Source: Septoria linicola
Taxonomy: Eukaryota; Ascomycota; Dothideomycetes; Mycosphaerellales; Mycosphaerellaceae
DNA length: 64,000 nt
Assembly: GCA_024114885.1 (NCBI GenBank)
Contig: CP099424.1
Location: forward strand, 1,860,001-1,924,000
Direction of reading: 5' to 3'
Below the pieces are notes generated by a model that was not told where the DNA came from, searched no databases, and saw nothing but the letters and a program-made list of their open reading frames with translations. Shown here piece by piece: positions 10,390-23,440 of this stretch. The position numbers were made by a program, and so were the translations under genes. Positions within the stretch are counted from its first letter, which is position 1. Each line of letters begins with the position of its first letter.

Positions 10390-13130
10390 TATAGAAACAA
10401 GTTATCGCCTCTCCTAAACTCCTCTCTATGCCTCCGTATCTCTATACCTTACTAGTCCTCGCGCTACTCTATTAGGCCTCTAGAGGCTAGACGGAATCTA
10501 CGCCTAGCTGCCTAGTTATTATCGGCCTACTCGAAGAGCTCTCCTATATTAGTAGTAGTAGAGAAGTCGGCTACTAGTCGCTTTATAAAATCCTTATTAT
10601 TAGTATAGAAGCCGGTCTCTAAGAATATTACAGTCTCTAGGTCTTTAATACGGGCTATAAGGACGCGATAGTTACTTAGCGTAGTCTTATAGTAGGCCTC
10701 TAAACGGGTATAGAATACGTCGGTATAGTAGGTAATCTAGCCTATAGTATCGAAGACTACTATAGGATCGTCCTAGCGTCGTATACCTACGAGGGCCTAA
10801 CCGAGATATATAGCTAGTATTAACTTGTCTAAAGTAGGGAAGCGGTAGGAGATTACTCTATAGCGGTTAGAGTAGCCGGATAGCGAGGTGTACCTAGGCA
10901 CAAGGTCGCGGTAAGCGTCTTATAGCTAAGAGTACGTACTAGAAGCTTCTCTAATCTCGAGACGGTTAGTATCTAGGTCTACCTTATAAAACTAAGGTAG
11001 GATAGTTATCCGCTTATCGACCTTGTTTTCCTTAGAGCTATATAGTAGTATAGAGGACGACACCCTAGCCTCTCCCTACTTTACTAGTACTATAGACTAT
11101 CCCCTAGTATATTCCTAGGTAGGACTTAGTAGGTTAATGTCTTCCTTCTATACGTACTACTCCTTAATATCCTCTACGAAGCTCTTATTAAGTAATCCTC
11201 TGTCTCCTAGTCTCTCTACCTATACTATAAAAACTTGTTAGTAGTATAGACCTTTAACTAATTTAGTATAATTAATATAGGTCTTATTTATAAAGGAAAC
11301 CGTGCCCTAAACTTACGATATACCGTAGCCTCTAGCTATATCTATAATACTAAGGTCGATATACTAGAAACCTTTATAAGACTAATCGGACCTACTCTTA
11401 GTTAGTAGGTAGGTATACTTAGTATAGTACGGGTAGGAAACTAGGTTCGTAGCGTAATCTAGTCGGTAGTAGATATATATTATCTAGTATATAGAGTCCT
11501 AGCGGATTAACTACTAAATACTACTATAGAACATGTTCCTATACTAGCCTATATTACGATTTCTACTAATCTTACATAGGTACTAGTCGTATATAGTAAA
11601 CTCCTTACTAATTAGGTCCTTAACCGGCTCTAGCTAACTAAACAAGTCGTACGTAACCGTACCTTCTCTAAAGTATACCTCTAGTACTAGCTTCGGTAGC
11701 TTACCTTTGTCTGTAACGTAGGTAACTAGATTAGCGTAGGTAAAGTGTCTAGGCAGGTTATTATATTTTGTTCCTTTAGTAGCTAAGTAACGTAGGGCAC
11801 TTAGAGTATCGCTAGGGTAGGCCGCTCGGCGTTACGCTAAGAACTAATTTAGGTACTCTACTTAGAGTTTAACTAAATCCTAGATACGTACGTAGAGTCC
11901 AAATCTCCGAAATAGCGTCGGTTAGTCGACCTTACTATTCTTAAGGCCGAACGCCCCTCTAGTAGTATTTCGTAGGCACTAGAAGTAGAGACTATACTTG
12001 TTTAAGTTAACGTCCTTTAAACCGTGCTCTTTAACCTTTATAGTAATAGGCGCTTCGAAGACCTATACCTTTAAGCCCTAGGCGTTAACGGTAGCGTAGA
12101 GCGGGCGGTTTTGTCTAATATCGTAGCGGTTATAGGAGTAGAGGCTACTACTAAGCAGAGAAGATAGGCCTAGGTCGCTAACCTTACTTAGGCGCGAGTT
12201 AACGCTAGAGGTTCGGTAGCTTCTAATAGGTATAGGAGTAGACGCGCCGCTTCCTATAGTTAAGTAGCGCTAATTTCTAGTTAGGCCTCTAGAGCTAGAT
12301 AGACCTACGAGAGTAGTAGCGGCTTTCTCGGCGTCCTCTTAGATCTTAGTAGCTACTCTTGTAACTCGAGGTAATACTACCGCTAAAGAAGGAGCTCTCT
12401 CCCTACCTAAGAGCCTATCCGTAGCTAGTGGAAGTGTCTCGATAGGCTAGATAATCCTATCCTTAAACTATAGATTACGCTCCTTTATTAACTACTTTAC
12501 CTTATTACTCGAGGTATTAATCTACTAAACCTCTTCGCGTCCTTCTATACTCTTTAGCTTAACGAAATCCGAGTCGATAAAGTAGTATTCCTTCGAGCGA
12601 TTATTAGCTAAGTTAAGGAGGCGCTAAAGGATAGCCTTAGCGAGTAGGTACGTAGTAGTATCCGCGTTAAGCTTGTTTACGGTAGCGCTACCTATATAGG
12701 CTAAGAAGTTCTTTACTATCTTTAGGTGATTCTTAAGGTAGAGACGAATAGTTTTACTGTTTCTATATCTTATACCCTATTCTGTCTCGATACGAGCGAA
12801 GGCGTAGTTAATTACCTATTAATCCTTCACTCCCTACTATATAGCGTTCTTAAAACTCGGGTTTAACTACTTTAACTCCTTGTCTGAAGACTTCTTATTA
12901 ATCTTCTTAATTCCCTCCTAGAGTAGGCACGCTATATTATATAGTCTAGAGAAGGCCTAGTCGTAGTAATTAATAATCTCTATCGCTACTATATACCTCT
13001 CTACGTTATCTTCAATTATAGCTATACTAGTAATAATATCCTTAGTTCGTATAGTATTCTAGATAATATTTCTTACCTAAATAGAGAGGCCGTTTAGGCT
13101 ACTTAGGTTAACGTTACCTAGTACCGACAT
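10390..13130 (-). pseudogene. ORF3 of element B, unknown function
   Basis: This is a frame of about 913 codons downstream of integrase, open apart from TAG/TAA RIP stops. An ATG survives at 13130 and opens MSVLGNVNLSSLNGLS. The N-terminal half is mixed helical sequence with Lys/Glu-rich parts; the middle is Ser/Arg-rich. The C-terminal half has KGF-x-YIDL at about 11350-11378, preceded by a QQLIRQ-type segment. In family A ORF3 the matching features are NGF-x-YIAL and QQLLRQ, in the same order and at similar spacing, and the two frames have similar length. I infer homology. No signal peptide or strong membrane segment was seen, so an envelope role is not supported by sequence. The end near 10390 is a TAA that could itself be RIP-made. 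Confidence 0.6.
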
Positions 13131-13600
13131 AGTATAGGTACTAGCGCGATTACGTCTAGTAAATCGACTCGAGATAGTAGAAGTAGAAGGAGGTTATTAG
13201 TAGTACTAATAACTGTCGGCGAGTAGTAGTAGGAAGTTAAGATTAAGAAGAAGGTAGAGGGGCGGCTAGTTACTTAAGTATCTAGTCCTATAGAGTAAAT
13301 AAAGGTTCTAGAGAGTAGTAGGGTTAATAGAAAGTAAATAGCGACTAGGGTAAATAGGCAACAATAGTAAGTAATATAGAGTAGGTAAATATAAAGTAAA
13401 CCGGTAAAGTAAACTAGTAAATGCCTTATAAAGTAAAGTAAAAAAGTGAAGTAAAGTAATCTACGAGGAAGGCGCGTATCGTAAGTAAAACAAAGGAAAT
13501 CAATAAAGGAAACCGTATATCTACAACGACTAGAAGCGGTAAGAGGGTTATATATAACCCTTCCTCCTCTTATCTTTTCTTCTCTTTTTTAGAACGGTCA
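13131..13600 (-). other. pol-ORF3 spacer of element B
   Basis: This spacer is purine-rich on the plus strand, so pyrimidine-rich on the strand that is transcribed as sense. It has repeated short units such as TTTAC around 13280-13500, and low RIP because it offers few CpA/TpG sites. On the sense strand a pyrimidine-rich stretch is followed by ACAG about 80 bases before the ORF3 ATG. This could be a 3' splice site or a CT-rich fungal promoter for ORF3. No coding frame was found. Confidence 0.5.
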
Positions 13601-16600
13601 AGTAGTATCTAGATCGTAGCCGAACTAGGCTAGTTAATCGTCTATATTATCGTCCTCGCTACTACCTAGTATAGCCGAGGCTCGATATCTAGGTATGCCT
13701 TTTAAAGATTCCTTATTATACGACGTAGGTAATACCGTACCGTTAAGGTCTTCTAAGATATAGGAAGTAGTATCTTCCTTATACTCCGAGACTCTATATA
13801 GCCCGCGCTACTAGAAGGTAAGCTTGTCTAATCGAGATATCTTAAGGTCGTCTTAGTAGATTATAACTAACTATCCTTTAGTAAATTTAGCGTAATCTAT
13901 ATACCTAGAATTATCGTAGCGGTCCTTAGCTTCCTCTCGGATACGCGTCTATTACTCCGAGACATTAGTCTCTATATCCTATATAGCCTTAAATACTTTA
14001 GCCTAAAGGGTAATTAGCTCCTTATAGATACGAATCGATCCCTAATCCTTAACTCTAAAGGTATAGTATTCTAACTCGATAGGTAGTACTACCTCTCTAC
14101 TAATTATTAGCTTAGTAGAGGTCTCGCTAGTACTACTATTATAAGTAGTACGCTCCGCCTATAGTACGGCTAGAAGGTATAGTGCCTAAGCCTATAAACT
14201 ACTCTTAGATAACTTAGATAGAGTAGATAGGATAGTCTTATATCCTACCTCTATAATAGTAGCGCTCTATAGTCGGTAGATAGAAATCCTCGGCCTCTTT
14301 ACGCTATACGCGGTAAGAAGCGTAGAAACCTCTATACTATTATTAACATTAGTATTATCTAGTATAATCTTAAATAGCGCACCCTATCGGTAGTATATAT
14401 TCTTTTAAAGAAAGTCGGTAATCTACTTCGTAGACATCTTCTTAGTAGTACTATCTCCTTGAGCGGTATAATAGTAGATCTTAGCCTCTAGCTATCGTAA
14501 TACCTCTTCTCTAGTAATAATTAAGGATCCGCGCTTGTCGATATAGATACTATCTATATACTAGCGCTCTCCTATAGTTTAGATTTATACCTCTACTATA
14601 GGGCTAGGTCGAGGTATACTATTTCTTAGATTATAGTCCTCGTACTAGCGGAAATATATAGCGTATTACGTATATATACCGTCCTACTAGTACTTCGACC
14701 TAAGGATATAGTATATAGAATCGGCGTTCCTATAGCTACTAGACCTATAGATCTCCTTAACGATTAGTTTCTATATCGCGTCGTCTTTAATAACTCTCTA
14801 CCGAGGAGCCTATCTATATAGCTACTAGTATAGCTTCTTATCGATAACTAAGAACTTCTTAGCTATCTTACTAAAGTAGCGGTATTCCGACTTAGATATA
14901 TAATTCGAGCGTCTCCTACGAAGTAGGATAAAGGCGACGGCCTTAGCCTAGTACTTCTATACGCCTAGGTCGCCGTTAATATCCTCCTAGAAGATAGAAT
15001 CGATATTATCTCTATTAGGCTCTTAGGGCTAGACAGAAATCCTAGACGTATATACCTAGAAGAAGGCCTTATCTACGAGGGCTTCTTTATCCTTATCTTC
15101 TATAACATTATCCTTAGTACTAGCTAGCCTCCTAGATAGCGTATTAAGACTAGTATACCTCCTACCTAGAACGTACCTAACTTTAAACGTAAAGAGTCGG
15201 ATCTACGCGATCTATCGCGTAACTATAGTATTAGGCAAATTTATAGCTTCTTTATTAAGCTAGTAAACGAGCGTATTAGTATCTACTTTAAGAATAAAGT
15301 GTACCCTAAACAGCTAAGGCTTTAACTTAGTAAGTACCTTCTTAACTCTAAGATATTCCTTCTTATTAGCGCTATACCCTCCCTAGGCAGTATTCTACGT
15401 ACCGCTCTCGTACCTAGCTAGGTATCTTTGTCTATTAACTATCTATATAAGGATCGCTCCCTATCCGATCTTACTAGTATCTACGGCTACGATAATCTCG
15501 CTAGCTACCTTATCGTAATTAATAGCTACTAAGGTAGAGGCCTAGATTAGATAACAGACGTAGGTCTACTTCGCCTTCTTATAAATAGGCGTCTAGGCGA
15601 ATTCCTCGTCCTTCTTTATAAGCCTATATAGTAGGATCGTTATAGTAGTAAAACCTAGGATCTAAATACGGAAGTAGATAACTATACCGACGAAAACCTG
15701 TACTTCCTTCTAATTAGTTAGCGTCGGCTAGTTGACTAGATTAGCTACTCGTATAGTATCCGGATAGCGCCCTATAGTATCGGTAACGTATCCTACTACC
15801 TTGATCCTTAGTATTAGAATTTGTAATTTCTTAACTATAATAGTTATACCTACGCGCTTAATATCTATAATTACTATATCGAGGTTAACGATATACTCTA
15901 TAATATATCTATAGAGGCCCGGTTCTAACTCCTTATTATTATAAGTAGTCTTTAGACCCTTGACTCTAAAATTATTAAGGAATAGTAGTACTCTATAGGA
16001 TAGGTAATCAAATAGTATATAGTTAACTATATAGATAAACTAGGTAACAGAATTAGTCGCCCCTTACGGAATAGTAGTTATCCGAAGTAAGCTAAAGGCG
16101 TAGTCGAATCTAGTAAGGTCCCTACTCTCTAGGTCTAATAGAACTTAGTTATAGCTAGAGAAGATATTAAGTATACTAGCTACCTAGTAACTAGTAAAAT
16201 ACTTAGAAAATAAGTCTATATTAGGAGGCAGGTACGTATCTCTAATCGTAACCTTATTAATTAACTATGTATCGTTAATTAGACGATACGAACCTATATC
16301 CTTCTTAGCGACTAGAAAGTATAGATTACGATAGGCCCTATAGCTAAACTTAAGAGTTCCTATATCTAGACGCTTCTATAGTATCTACTCTACTATAGTA
16401 CGAAGAGATAGGTTCAAGTAGAATCCTAGGTGTTACTATAGTATATACTCTACTATACGGATTATATAAGGAGGCGCTACCTTAGAGCGGACTCGCTCGA
16501 GATAAGCGAACCCGGTCGCTAGTACCGCTTCTCGGTTAAAGAGTATCTCCTCTAGTATCTAGCGCTCTCTAGGTTATAGTTCTACGCTAGTAGTAATACC

Positions 16601-17800
16601 TACTATTACTTCCGGAGTTAATCTACTTGCCTTTAGTAGGTTAGAGAACTTCTTAATAAGGTACTTACTATCGAATAGCCTTATACCTAGTAGTATTTTA
16701 CTTTCCCGCGCTAGCTGCTCCTACTTCTAACGATAGTTACTACTAGCGCTACTACTATCTGTCTGATTTACGCTTAGGTCTATAGGCTTAACCTTGTTTA
16801 TCTTACGTTTATATATAGTAAAGGCCTAAACCTTTAGGTAAGGATTCTATAGGTAATAGTATATAGAAGTATAATATATCCTAATATAGCTAGCCTACCT
16901 ATTATACTCTACTACTATAAGGATTATATTATCTAAAAGGTTATCGCCTCTATCCTCGATCGTAGTAGATAACTAATCGTCGCTCTAGGTATCGAGATTT
17001 TAGTCTAGCCCTAAGGGCTAGACGGAATCGAGGCGTCCTATTAGGCCTAGTCTTCCTATTCCTACTAGAGCTATATAGTAGGTAGATATCGCGGTAGCTA
17101 GCTCGAGTCCGCTAGCTATTTTAAAGTACTACCCTTGCTAAGAAACTTATCGACAGTCTAGTATCTCTAGGTCTCGACTATGCCTATAAAAGTAACCGAC
17201 TCGCTATTCCTATAATAGATAGTACCCTCCTAGGTACTATCGTCGTAGTTCTTAGACTATAGGCGGACCTTTATCGCCTACGCTCTACCTAATAGGACCG
17301 GTACTAGTTTAGCGTCCTTAGAAGGCACTGAGATAAAGACCGGTATAACGTATTTAACGCTAAAAACGTTAACGTTTACCTTCCTATAGATACCTACTAT
17401 CCGAGCTAGACCTCCTATAGTAGATAGGTTAATCTCTAGAATGTCTGTCTAAATAGCTAATCCGTACCTTCTAGCTACTACCTAGTCTATTACCGTAGAC
17501 TTAGTACCTTTATCGATTAAGCCGTCCTTAGTACTAAGCTTACTATTTAACTAAATATCTACCTAGATTAGAGGCGCTACGAGGACGTCTCGAGTAACGC
17601 TAGATAGGTCGACTACTACTAACTACTCGTATAGCTCCTCCTACGGATTAGCCTTACTAGTATATACTATAATACCTCTATTAATAGTAACTATATTATA
17701 TCTCGCGTAAGGTTCATACTAGCCTTTAGGCACTAATTCCCTAAGGAGAGAATATACTCGGTATAGCGGCAACCTCTGTCCCTATATCTTAGTAGGTAGC
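13600..17800 (-). pseudogene. Protease-RT-RNase H-integrase of element B
   Basis: This is the Ty3/gypsy polyprotein region. Near 17500 a protease core reads LIDKG, where Lys is probably Glu changed by RIP (GAG to AAG after T). RT is centred on 15970-15985, where the catalytic pair reads FLNN followed by a lysine-glycine segment. In this ascomycete clade the motif is FLDD followed by VKG, so both aspartates are lost by TpG to TpA change. GATNS-x-T-x-FI just upstream is the RT motif before the catalytic site. RNase H follows (about 15100-15700) and integrase with its C-terminal region lies at about 13800-14900. It encoded replication and insertion functions of the element; it is now dead. Confidence 0.8.
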
Positions 17801-18699
17801 CTATTATTGAAGTGTCGGCTAAGTTCTATACTAGCTATATAGACATCTATAGTTTAGCGAGTAAGAGCTTCCTATAACTCGTCGTTATCTATACGGATAG
17901 AAGCCTATAGTCTTTTAAGCGATAGCTTGATACCTTCGAGCATAATGTACTTAGTAAGCGTAATAGGAAATAGGGTCTATAGTAGACGACGTAGTAGCTT
18001 TATCTCTAGCTTCTAAGCTCTTAGAGCTATATCGTCCTCTACGTGTACCTTAGACCTTACCTAGTTATCTAGCCTCTACTTCTTAGAGGCTTTCTTTGCC
18101 TTACGAATAGGAGGCGTAACCGGGGTAGGTTCCTCGTCTTCTATATCCTCGTTAATATAGTCGATAGCGCTATCTTCTAATGTCTACGACCTAGTAGTAT
18201 CTCGCCGCTACTAATCCTCTTCGTTTGCCCTATCGACTAAGTCGTCGTATATATCCTTAAGCCTTTCCTTACGAATACTATACCTAGTCGGCCTATAGGT
18301 ATACGCGGTATTACGCTAAGCCTAAATTCTTCCTTTAAGTACCTTCTCTTAAGACTTCTAAATTATAGGCACTAGCGCTCGCTTCTCGGCCTCTTTAGCC
18401 TTGCCCTTACTAATCCGTGCTACGTTAGTATAGATAGGCGCGTCCTTATCTTCTAAATCCTTAACCCTAGTATACCTCCTATTAAGGTCCTACTCTATAA
18501 AGTATACTTTAGGCCTAGGAACACTAATAATCTACGTAGATCGCGCGTAGTTAACCTATACGACCTTCGGCGTGCCTATCTAGGTAGTCGGGCCTCTAGG
18601 GCTAGACGGCTTTAATAGTACCGCGGGCGTATTTTAGTAATCTAAGGTACTATAAGGCGTCTAATCGGAGCTTTTCTTAATAGAACCTAGAACTACTTA

Positions 18700-20330
18700 C
18701 GTTATGTCGTAGCTAGTCTACTATTAACGCTACTTATCGCTTACTAGGTAGTCTAGGTACTCTACGGCCTAGCCTCCTATCCTATAAAGACGTAACGCCT
18801 AGTTAATATAGAAGATCCGAGGCGTTATCCTGTCCTATTTTAGATACTAGATTATAATAACCTTACCGTTTATACCTATGACTATTAACCTCTTATTAGC
18901 GTTACGAGTCAACTATCCTTACGAAATTATATACTCGATTAATAAGTAGAAGTTAGCTACGTAGCCTAATCTATAGTAGATATAGTAGCGACCTTTTATA
19001 TACTCCGCGACCTATAGCGAAATATACCCTAAGTACGCCCTAATCGTTATAGCCTACTACTACTACTAGTTACTATTATCTTAGATAGTAGGCGACATGT
19101 ATTGCCTAGTAGGTTAGACAGGCGTAGAGGCCAAGCTATATTCGCTCTTCCGCTTTAGAAGTATTAGATTATTAATAGTTAACTTATTAAAGTTACGGAC
19201 TAGGTCGTTATTAGTCTATATTAGTCTAACTATAACTTCTATAGCTTCTATAGGTCGGCCTTCTATAATAGACTTCTATAAGGACTCAAGTTAACTATAG
19301 TTACGAGCCTACTCTATTCAGAAACTATCTTCTCCTTTAATAAGGTCCTCGGCTAACTTAAAGATCTTCTCGAATAGTTTATAGGTCTCTAGCTTATATA
19401 GATAGATTCTATACTTAGTATAGAGTTTCTTAGATATCGCTATAGGTACTCTATTTAGTAAGAGCCTTGATCTCTTACGCTTACTTATATCTTCTAGGTT
19501 AATAGAGTCTAAAGTAAGACGGAACTAGCGAAGGAACTCTTTTAAGTTATTACCTTCTACCTTCCTCTTTTAGTAGAGCTACTCTAGGTACTCTCTAGAT
19601 CGAATAAGATAGTAGGTATTACTCTTAATAAAGTAATTAAGAAAGGTAGTCTCGAATATCTCCTATAACTTATACTCTAAACGCCGAATCTCTAGACGTA
19701 GTATAATATAGTAGTTAATAATAAGGCGCTTAATAGTATCCTCGTACGAAGGCTCCTAGAGACTATAGTACTTACTTATTAACTTAAACCGCTCTAGGAA
19801 CTTAGTAGTATTTTCTCTAGTAAAGTAGTGGTTTTAATTAGTGCCTAGTATAGGCGGCTTTAGTTTGTTCGCTTCGAGGACTTACTATAAGAGAGAAGCG
19901 AACTCTAGCTAGGCGCCTATTATAGGTTACTAAACAGGTCCTAACTAAGCTAGCTACTCTCGAGTGTCGATATATCCTTCCGCTAGAACGCTATCTATAG
20001 ACTAGCTATTTACCTTAGTATTATTAGAGATCCGGCCTTCTATAGAAGAGGATATAATAGGCTAGTTACTTTAGAAGCGGTAGATTATAGTAAGTTAGGC
20101 AAGGTAGTAATAGTCGTATTCGTCTACCTCTTCTATAGTCGCGAAAACAAGTTACTCCTTCGGTCTATAGTTAAAAAGGATCTAAGGTCTCGATATATAG
20201 CGCTCTAGCGCGCTAGATTCCTCGTTAGGCTCCTAGAGGCTAGACTATCCGCGCCGAGAGCGTACGTTAGGCAATTTTAACTAAGCTAGTAACCCTAACC
20301 GTTTCTCTAACTTTCTTAATATCCTCCGTC
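18700..20330 (-). pseudogene. gag of element B
   Basis: This is a capsid-type Gag. On the minus strand the retrotransposon Gag helix region reads FLERF, then EYLEQL, then LKEFLRQFRLTLDSI, then LLLNRVPIAI, matching the family pattern of an LxxFxxxF block and a GLP-like turn. Around 18945-18990 a short Cys/His-type segment (Cys changed to Tyr by RIP, RLGYVANF) resembles a CCHC zinc knuckle that binds RNA. It formed virus-like particles in the cytoplasm. The start is uncertain. Confidence 0.7.
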
Positions 20331-20707
20331 CTAATACAGATATTAAGGACAAACCTTTTATAGCTCCTAGGAAATAGCTACCTCGTAGGTAATCCGTAGT
20401 AGCTCCTTCCTAGTTAACTAACAATTCTAATTTCCTTAGGTAATTTAGAGCCCGGCGCTCCTTCTTAGCTAGTTTTTTAGTATTAAACGTATACTCGTAT
20501 ACGTTTATAGCCTACGCTATATAGAGTCGGTCGTTACCTTCCCTACGCGCTAGTACTATAGTAGTTCCTAAGGCGTTTCTTTGTTTCGCCTATAATCCTT
20601 ATAGTACTATATCTTCCTATATAATAAGTCCTTACGCTAAGGCCGCGTTACCTTAGACGTATTACGCGCGATATAGCGCGACTTCTAGTTCCTTATAAGG
20701 CGTATAG
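20330..20707 (-). other. leader of element B
   Basis: Sequence between the primer site and gag. It has no recognisable domain and probably is the untranslated leader with packaging signals. CpG-rich for the window. Confidence 0.45.
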
Positions 20708-20729
20708 TAGCCCTACCTTCGGCTCCTTA
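20708..20729 (-). other. tRNA primer binding site of element B
   Basis: Minus-strand GGAGCCGAAGGTAGGGCTA lies directly after the 5' LTR. The complement ends CCTTCGGCTCC, consistent with a tRNA 3' end with CCA. Family A has the same site, so both families used the same tRNA. Confidence 0.7.
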
Positions 20730-21170
20730 TATAGTACGTAAACCTATAACTAACCTAGGGTAGTAGTATATAAGTCTATATGTAGGTCGTAGGGCCGGAG
20801 TCGAGCGATAGCTCTACGTAGTAGCTAGTAGTAGGTATAGTAGGCAGGTTAGCGGCGTGCCTACGGCGCGTCGTCGCGGAGGTGTACGTCGGTAGCTATA
20901 GTAGGTAGTATAGGCTATAAGTCTATTAGAATCGCGTAGTAGCGGCGCCGGTAGAGGATAGGTAGGAAGGGGAACAAGTAGTTAAATAATACTATATTAT
21001 ATAATCGCTAAGTAGTAACCTAAGTAGTCCTCTCTAACCTTAGTAGTAGTAGTATAATAGATAATAGTCCCTAACCTCTATAGTAAGCTCGAAAATCGCC
21101 CTTATACGCCTAGGCGGTAGTAGCCGCTATAGGCCTACCTACTAGGTATAGGGACGCCTACCGCGTTATA
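20730..21170 (-). repeat. 5' LTR of element B
   Basis: This 441-bp LTR pairs with 9894-10334 and is followed by target duplication ATAT(T). Confidence 0.92.
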
Positions 21171-21918
21171 ATATTAAAACCTATTTCTCTACTACTAGGA
21201 ATATATAGGTTAGTTCTTCGAAAGTCTCTTCTTTACGCTCTCTCTTAGTAAGCTTAACTATAAATCTATACTAATTAAGCTTATAGCCTACCTCTAGGTA
21301 TACCTCTCTTATCTTATAGCTAAAGACGTCGACCTATAAGAGCTCTATCTTGAACTTGTTCTAGTAGCGTCGCCTATCTAAGTTCGTATTAATAAAGCCT
21401 AAGCCTTACGAGCTAGGAGTCTTCTTACTTCTCTATAGCTAAAAATACTAGCTATAAGAGAATATATTCGCTACCTACTAATAGAAACGATCTTACTTTT
21501 ACTACGCTAAGAAAACCTAGTCTTTAGGCTCGCTCTCTTTAAAGACGCCTTTATACTTATTTAACTATTAACAAAGGTTCCTAAGTATCTCTTTATTATA
21601 TAAGACTTAGTTAAGAAAAAGGAAGTTCTACTCGTATCTAAACTCTATATATAGCTACTACTAGATTAAGTTTCTCTTCTTTACTAAGTCTTAGCCTTCT
21701 TAGCGTATCTTCTTTATATTATCGCGCTTTACGCTCTACGCGTTAAGGTACTTTAGTAAAATCTTAGCTAAAAGGCGTTTAAAGAAGTTAAATATACTAA
21801 TCTTTATTCTATCGTTTACTTCCTCGACTTACTTAAGTACTAAGTCGATACTCTTCTTCTATTCTTATAGCGTTTCTAGCGATAAGATAGCTTCGGTAGC
21901 GTTATTAAGGTTTGTTAT
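21171..21918 (-). pseudogene. ORF3 of A1, N-terminal part
   Basis: This is the continuation of 7681-9893 across element B. The start is the ATA whose complement lies at 21916-21918, followed by Thr-Asn-Leu. The same triplet order is present in A0 and A2. The N-terminal Glu/Lys/Gln-rich, coiled-coil-like segment is read here. Confidence 0.62.
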
Positions 21919-23440
21919 ACTAGTAAGAGGTCTACTTAAGGCCTAGAAACTAATAAGAGAGCCTTCGCGATTAGTATAAGCGAGCGCTATACCTTATATA
22001 GAACTTAAAGAAGCTATTTTTCGTCTCTTCTTTAAAGAATCTTATCTAGATAGTTCTTATATTAGACTTCGAATAGGTAAGGTAGAAGGTAAAAGCGCTA
22101 GTCTTAATAAGCGTTTAGGCGTTAAAGAACGCTAGAAAGAGGAAGTCTTATTCTTTATATACGATAGAGAAAGAGAATATCTTTAATTAGTCGTATTAGT
22201 AGCTTAGAGCGATATAAAGCGTATAACTAGTAATAAGTAACTTAAATAGCGAGGAGGGTTAGGCGCGTAACTAGTTATAGAGGTTTCTATTATATTAGTT
22301 ACTACTCACGTATATAAATAGCTATATAGCGTTACTAGGTAGTAACGAAAGATAAGAATCGAACTTAATAGAAGTAAGGCTCTATAGTAACTAATTAATA
22401 GTTAATAAGGAAGAAGAGATCGTTTAGAGCGTAAAAGTAGTCTAATTATATATCTTATCGTAGTAGCGTAACTACTATTAGGATTAGGAGTCTATACGTA
22501 GAGCTTAGTTACGTAAGGTTTTAGTTATTATTTAAAAAGATAACTAAAAGTTTACTTTACCTTAACGCTTCTATAGTCGTCGTATACTACTAACGCTACT
22601 ACTAACTACTATAGTATATACCTTACTATCGCTAACGAGGACTAAGACTTAGATATCGTCGTCGTTACCTCTACTAACTTAAAAGAGCCTTATTTTTTAT
22701 ATACCTAGTCGACTTACTAGATCGCGCTTTCTATATCGTAGAGACCGCTAGCGCTATAATTAATAGCTAGAAAAGAGCTATTAGAGCCGTTATTACTAAG
22801 GATTTAAGCTTCTCTACCTTTATATAGGCTAAAAACCTTAAACTTTAAGAATTCTCTATTAGAAACTAATATTTTTAGTAATTTCTTTAGTTAGACGAAA
22901 ATTAGTAGTAAAAAGACCTTTAGAATAGATAACCCTTATCTCCCTTCTTCGATTAGTAATAGAAAAAGGCTCTAGGAAGGTAGATTATAGTACTAACCTT
23001 AGAAATCGCTAGTAGAAAAGAGTTTTAGAAATATAGGTCTAGCTTAGATTTTTAAGACCTAGTAGTAGAAAGTAGCTTAGGATAGCTAACTTTTATAGTA
23101 ATAGTAGGCTCGAGACTTAGAAAAAGGAGTAGGATAGTAGGTTAACTAGTAGATATAGAATCTATATTTAAAAGTTAAGCTTAGGAGAGTAACTAGCTAT
23201 ATAGATACTTATCTTAGCTATAGAAAATAGCGTTAGGACAGTTAGGATTAGCTAGATTTCTACTAATCTAGTAAAAGAGGAGCTCGGGAAGCTTAGATTA
23301 TAGCTCGATAGTAGCTCTAGGAATAAAAGAAGTACTCGAGATAGTACGATCTTAGAAAGATTAGCCTTTTTTATAGTAGAGGCTAGGCTTTAGTAGCTAG
23401 ATCTTAGCTTATACCTCTAATTAAGTATCGCCTATCGAAT
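21919..23440 (-). other. pol-ORF3 spacer of A1
   Basis: Reverse complement of the A0 spacer. It contains the near-palindrome at 22522-22545 and only one unit of the 52-bp sequence that is duplicated in A2. No coding domain was recognised. Confidence 0.5.

Larger units (their letters stand above)
9894..21170 (-). mobile_element. Element B, complete 11.3-kb Ty3/gypsy LTR retrotransposon
   Basis: This element is complete, with two 441-bp LTRs, flanked by ATAT (9890-9893 and 21171-21174; a fifth shared T is ambiguous), inserted in ORF3 of A1. On the minus strand: 5' LTR 20730-21170, primer site, leader, gag, protease, RT, RNase H, integrase, spacer, ORF3, polypurine tract, 3' LTR. It retains clearly more CpA/TpG and CpG than the surrounding A1, so it arrived later or went through fewer RIP cycles. 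Confidence 0.92.
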
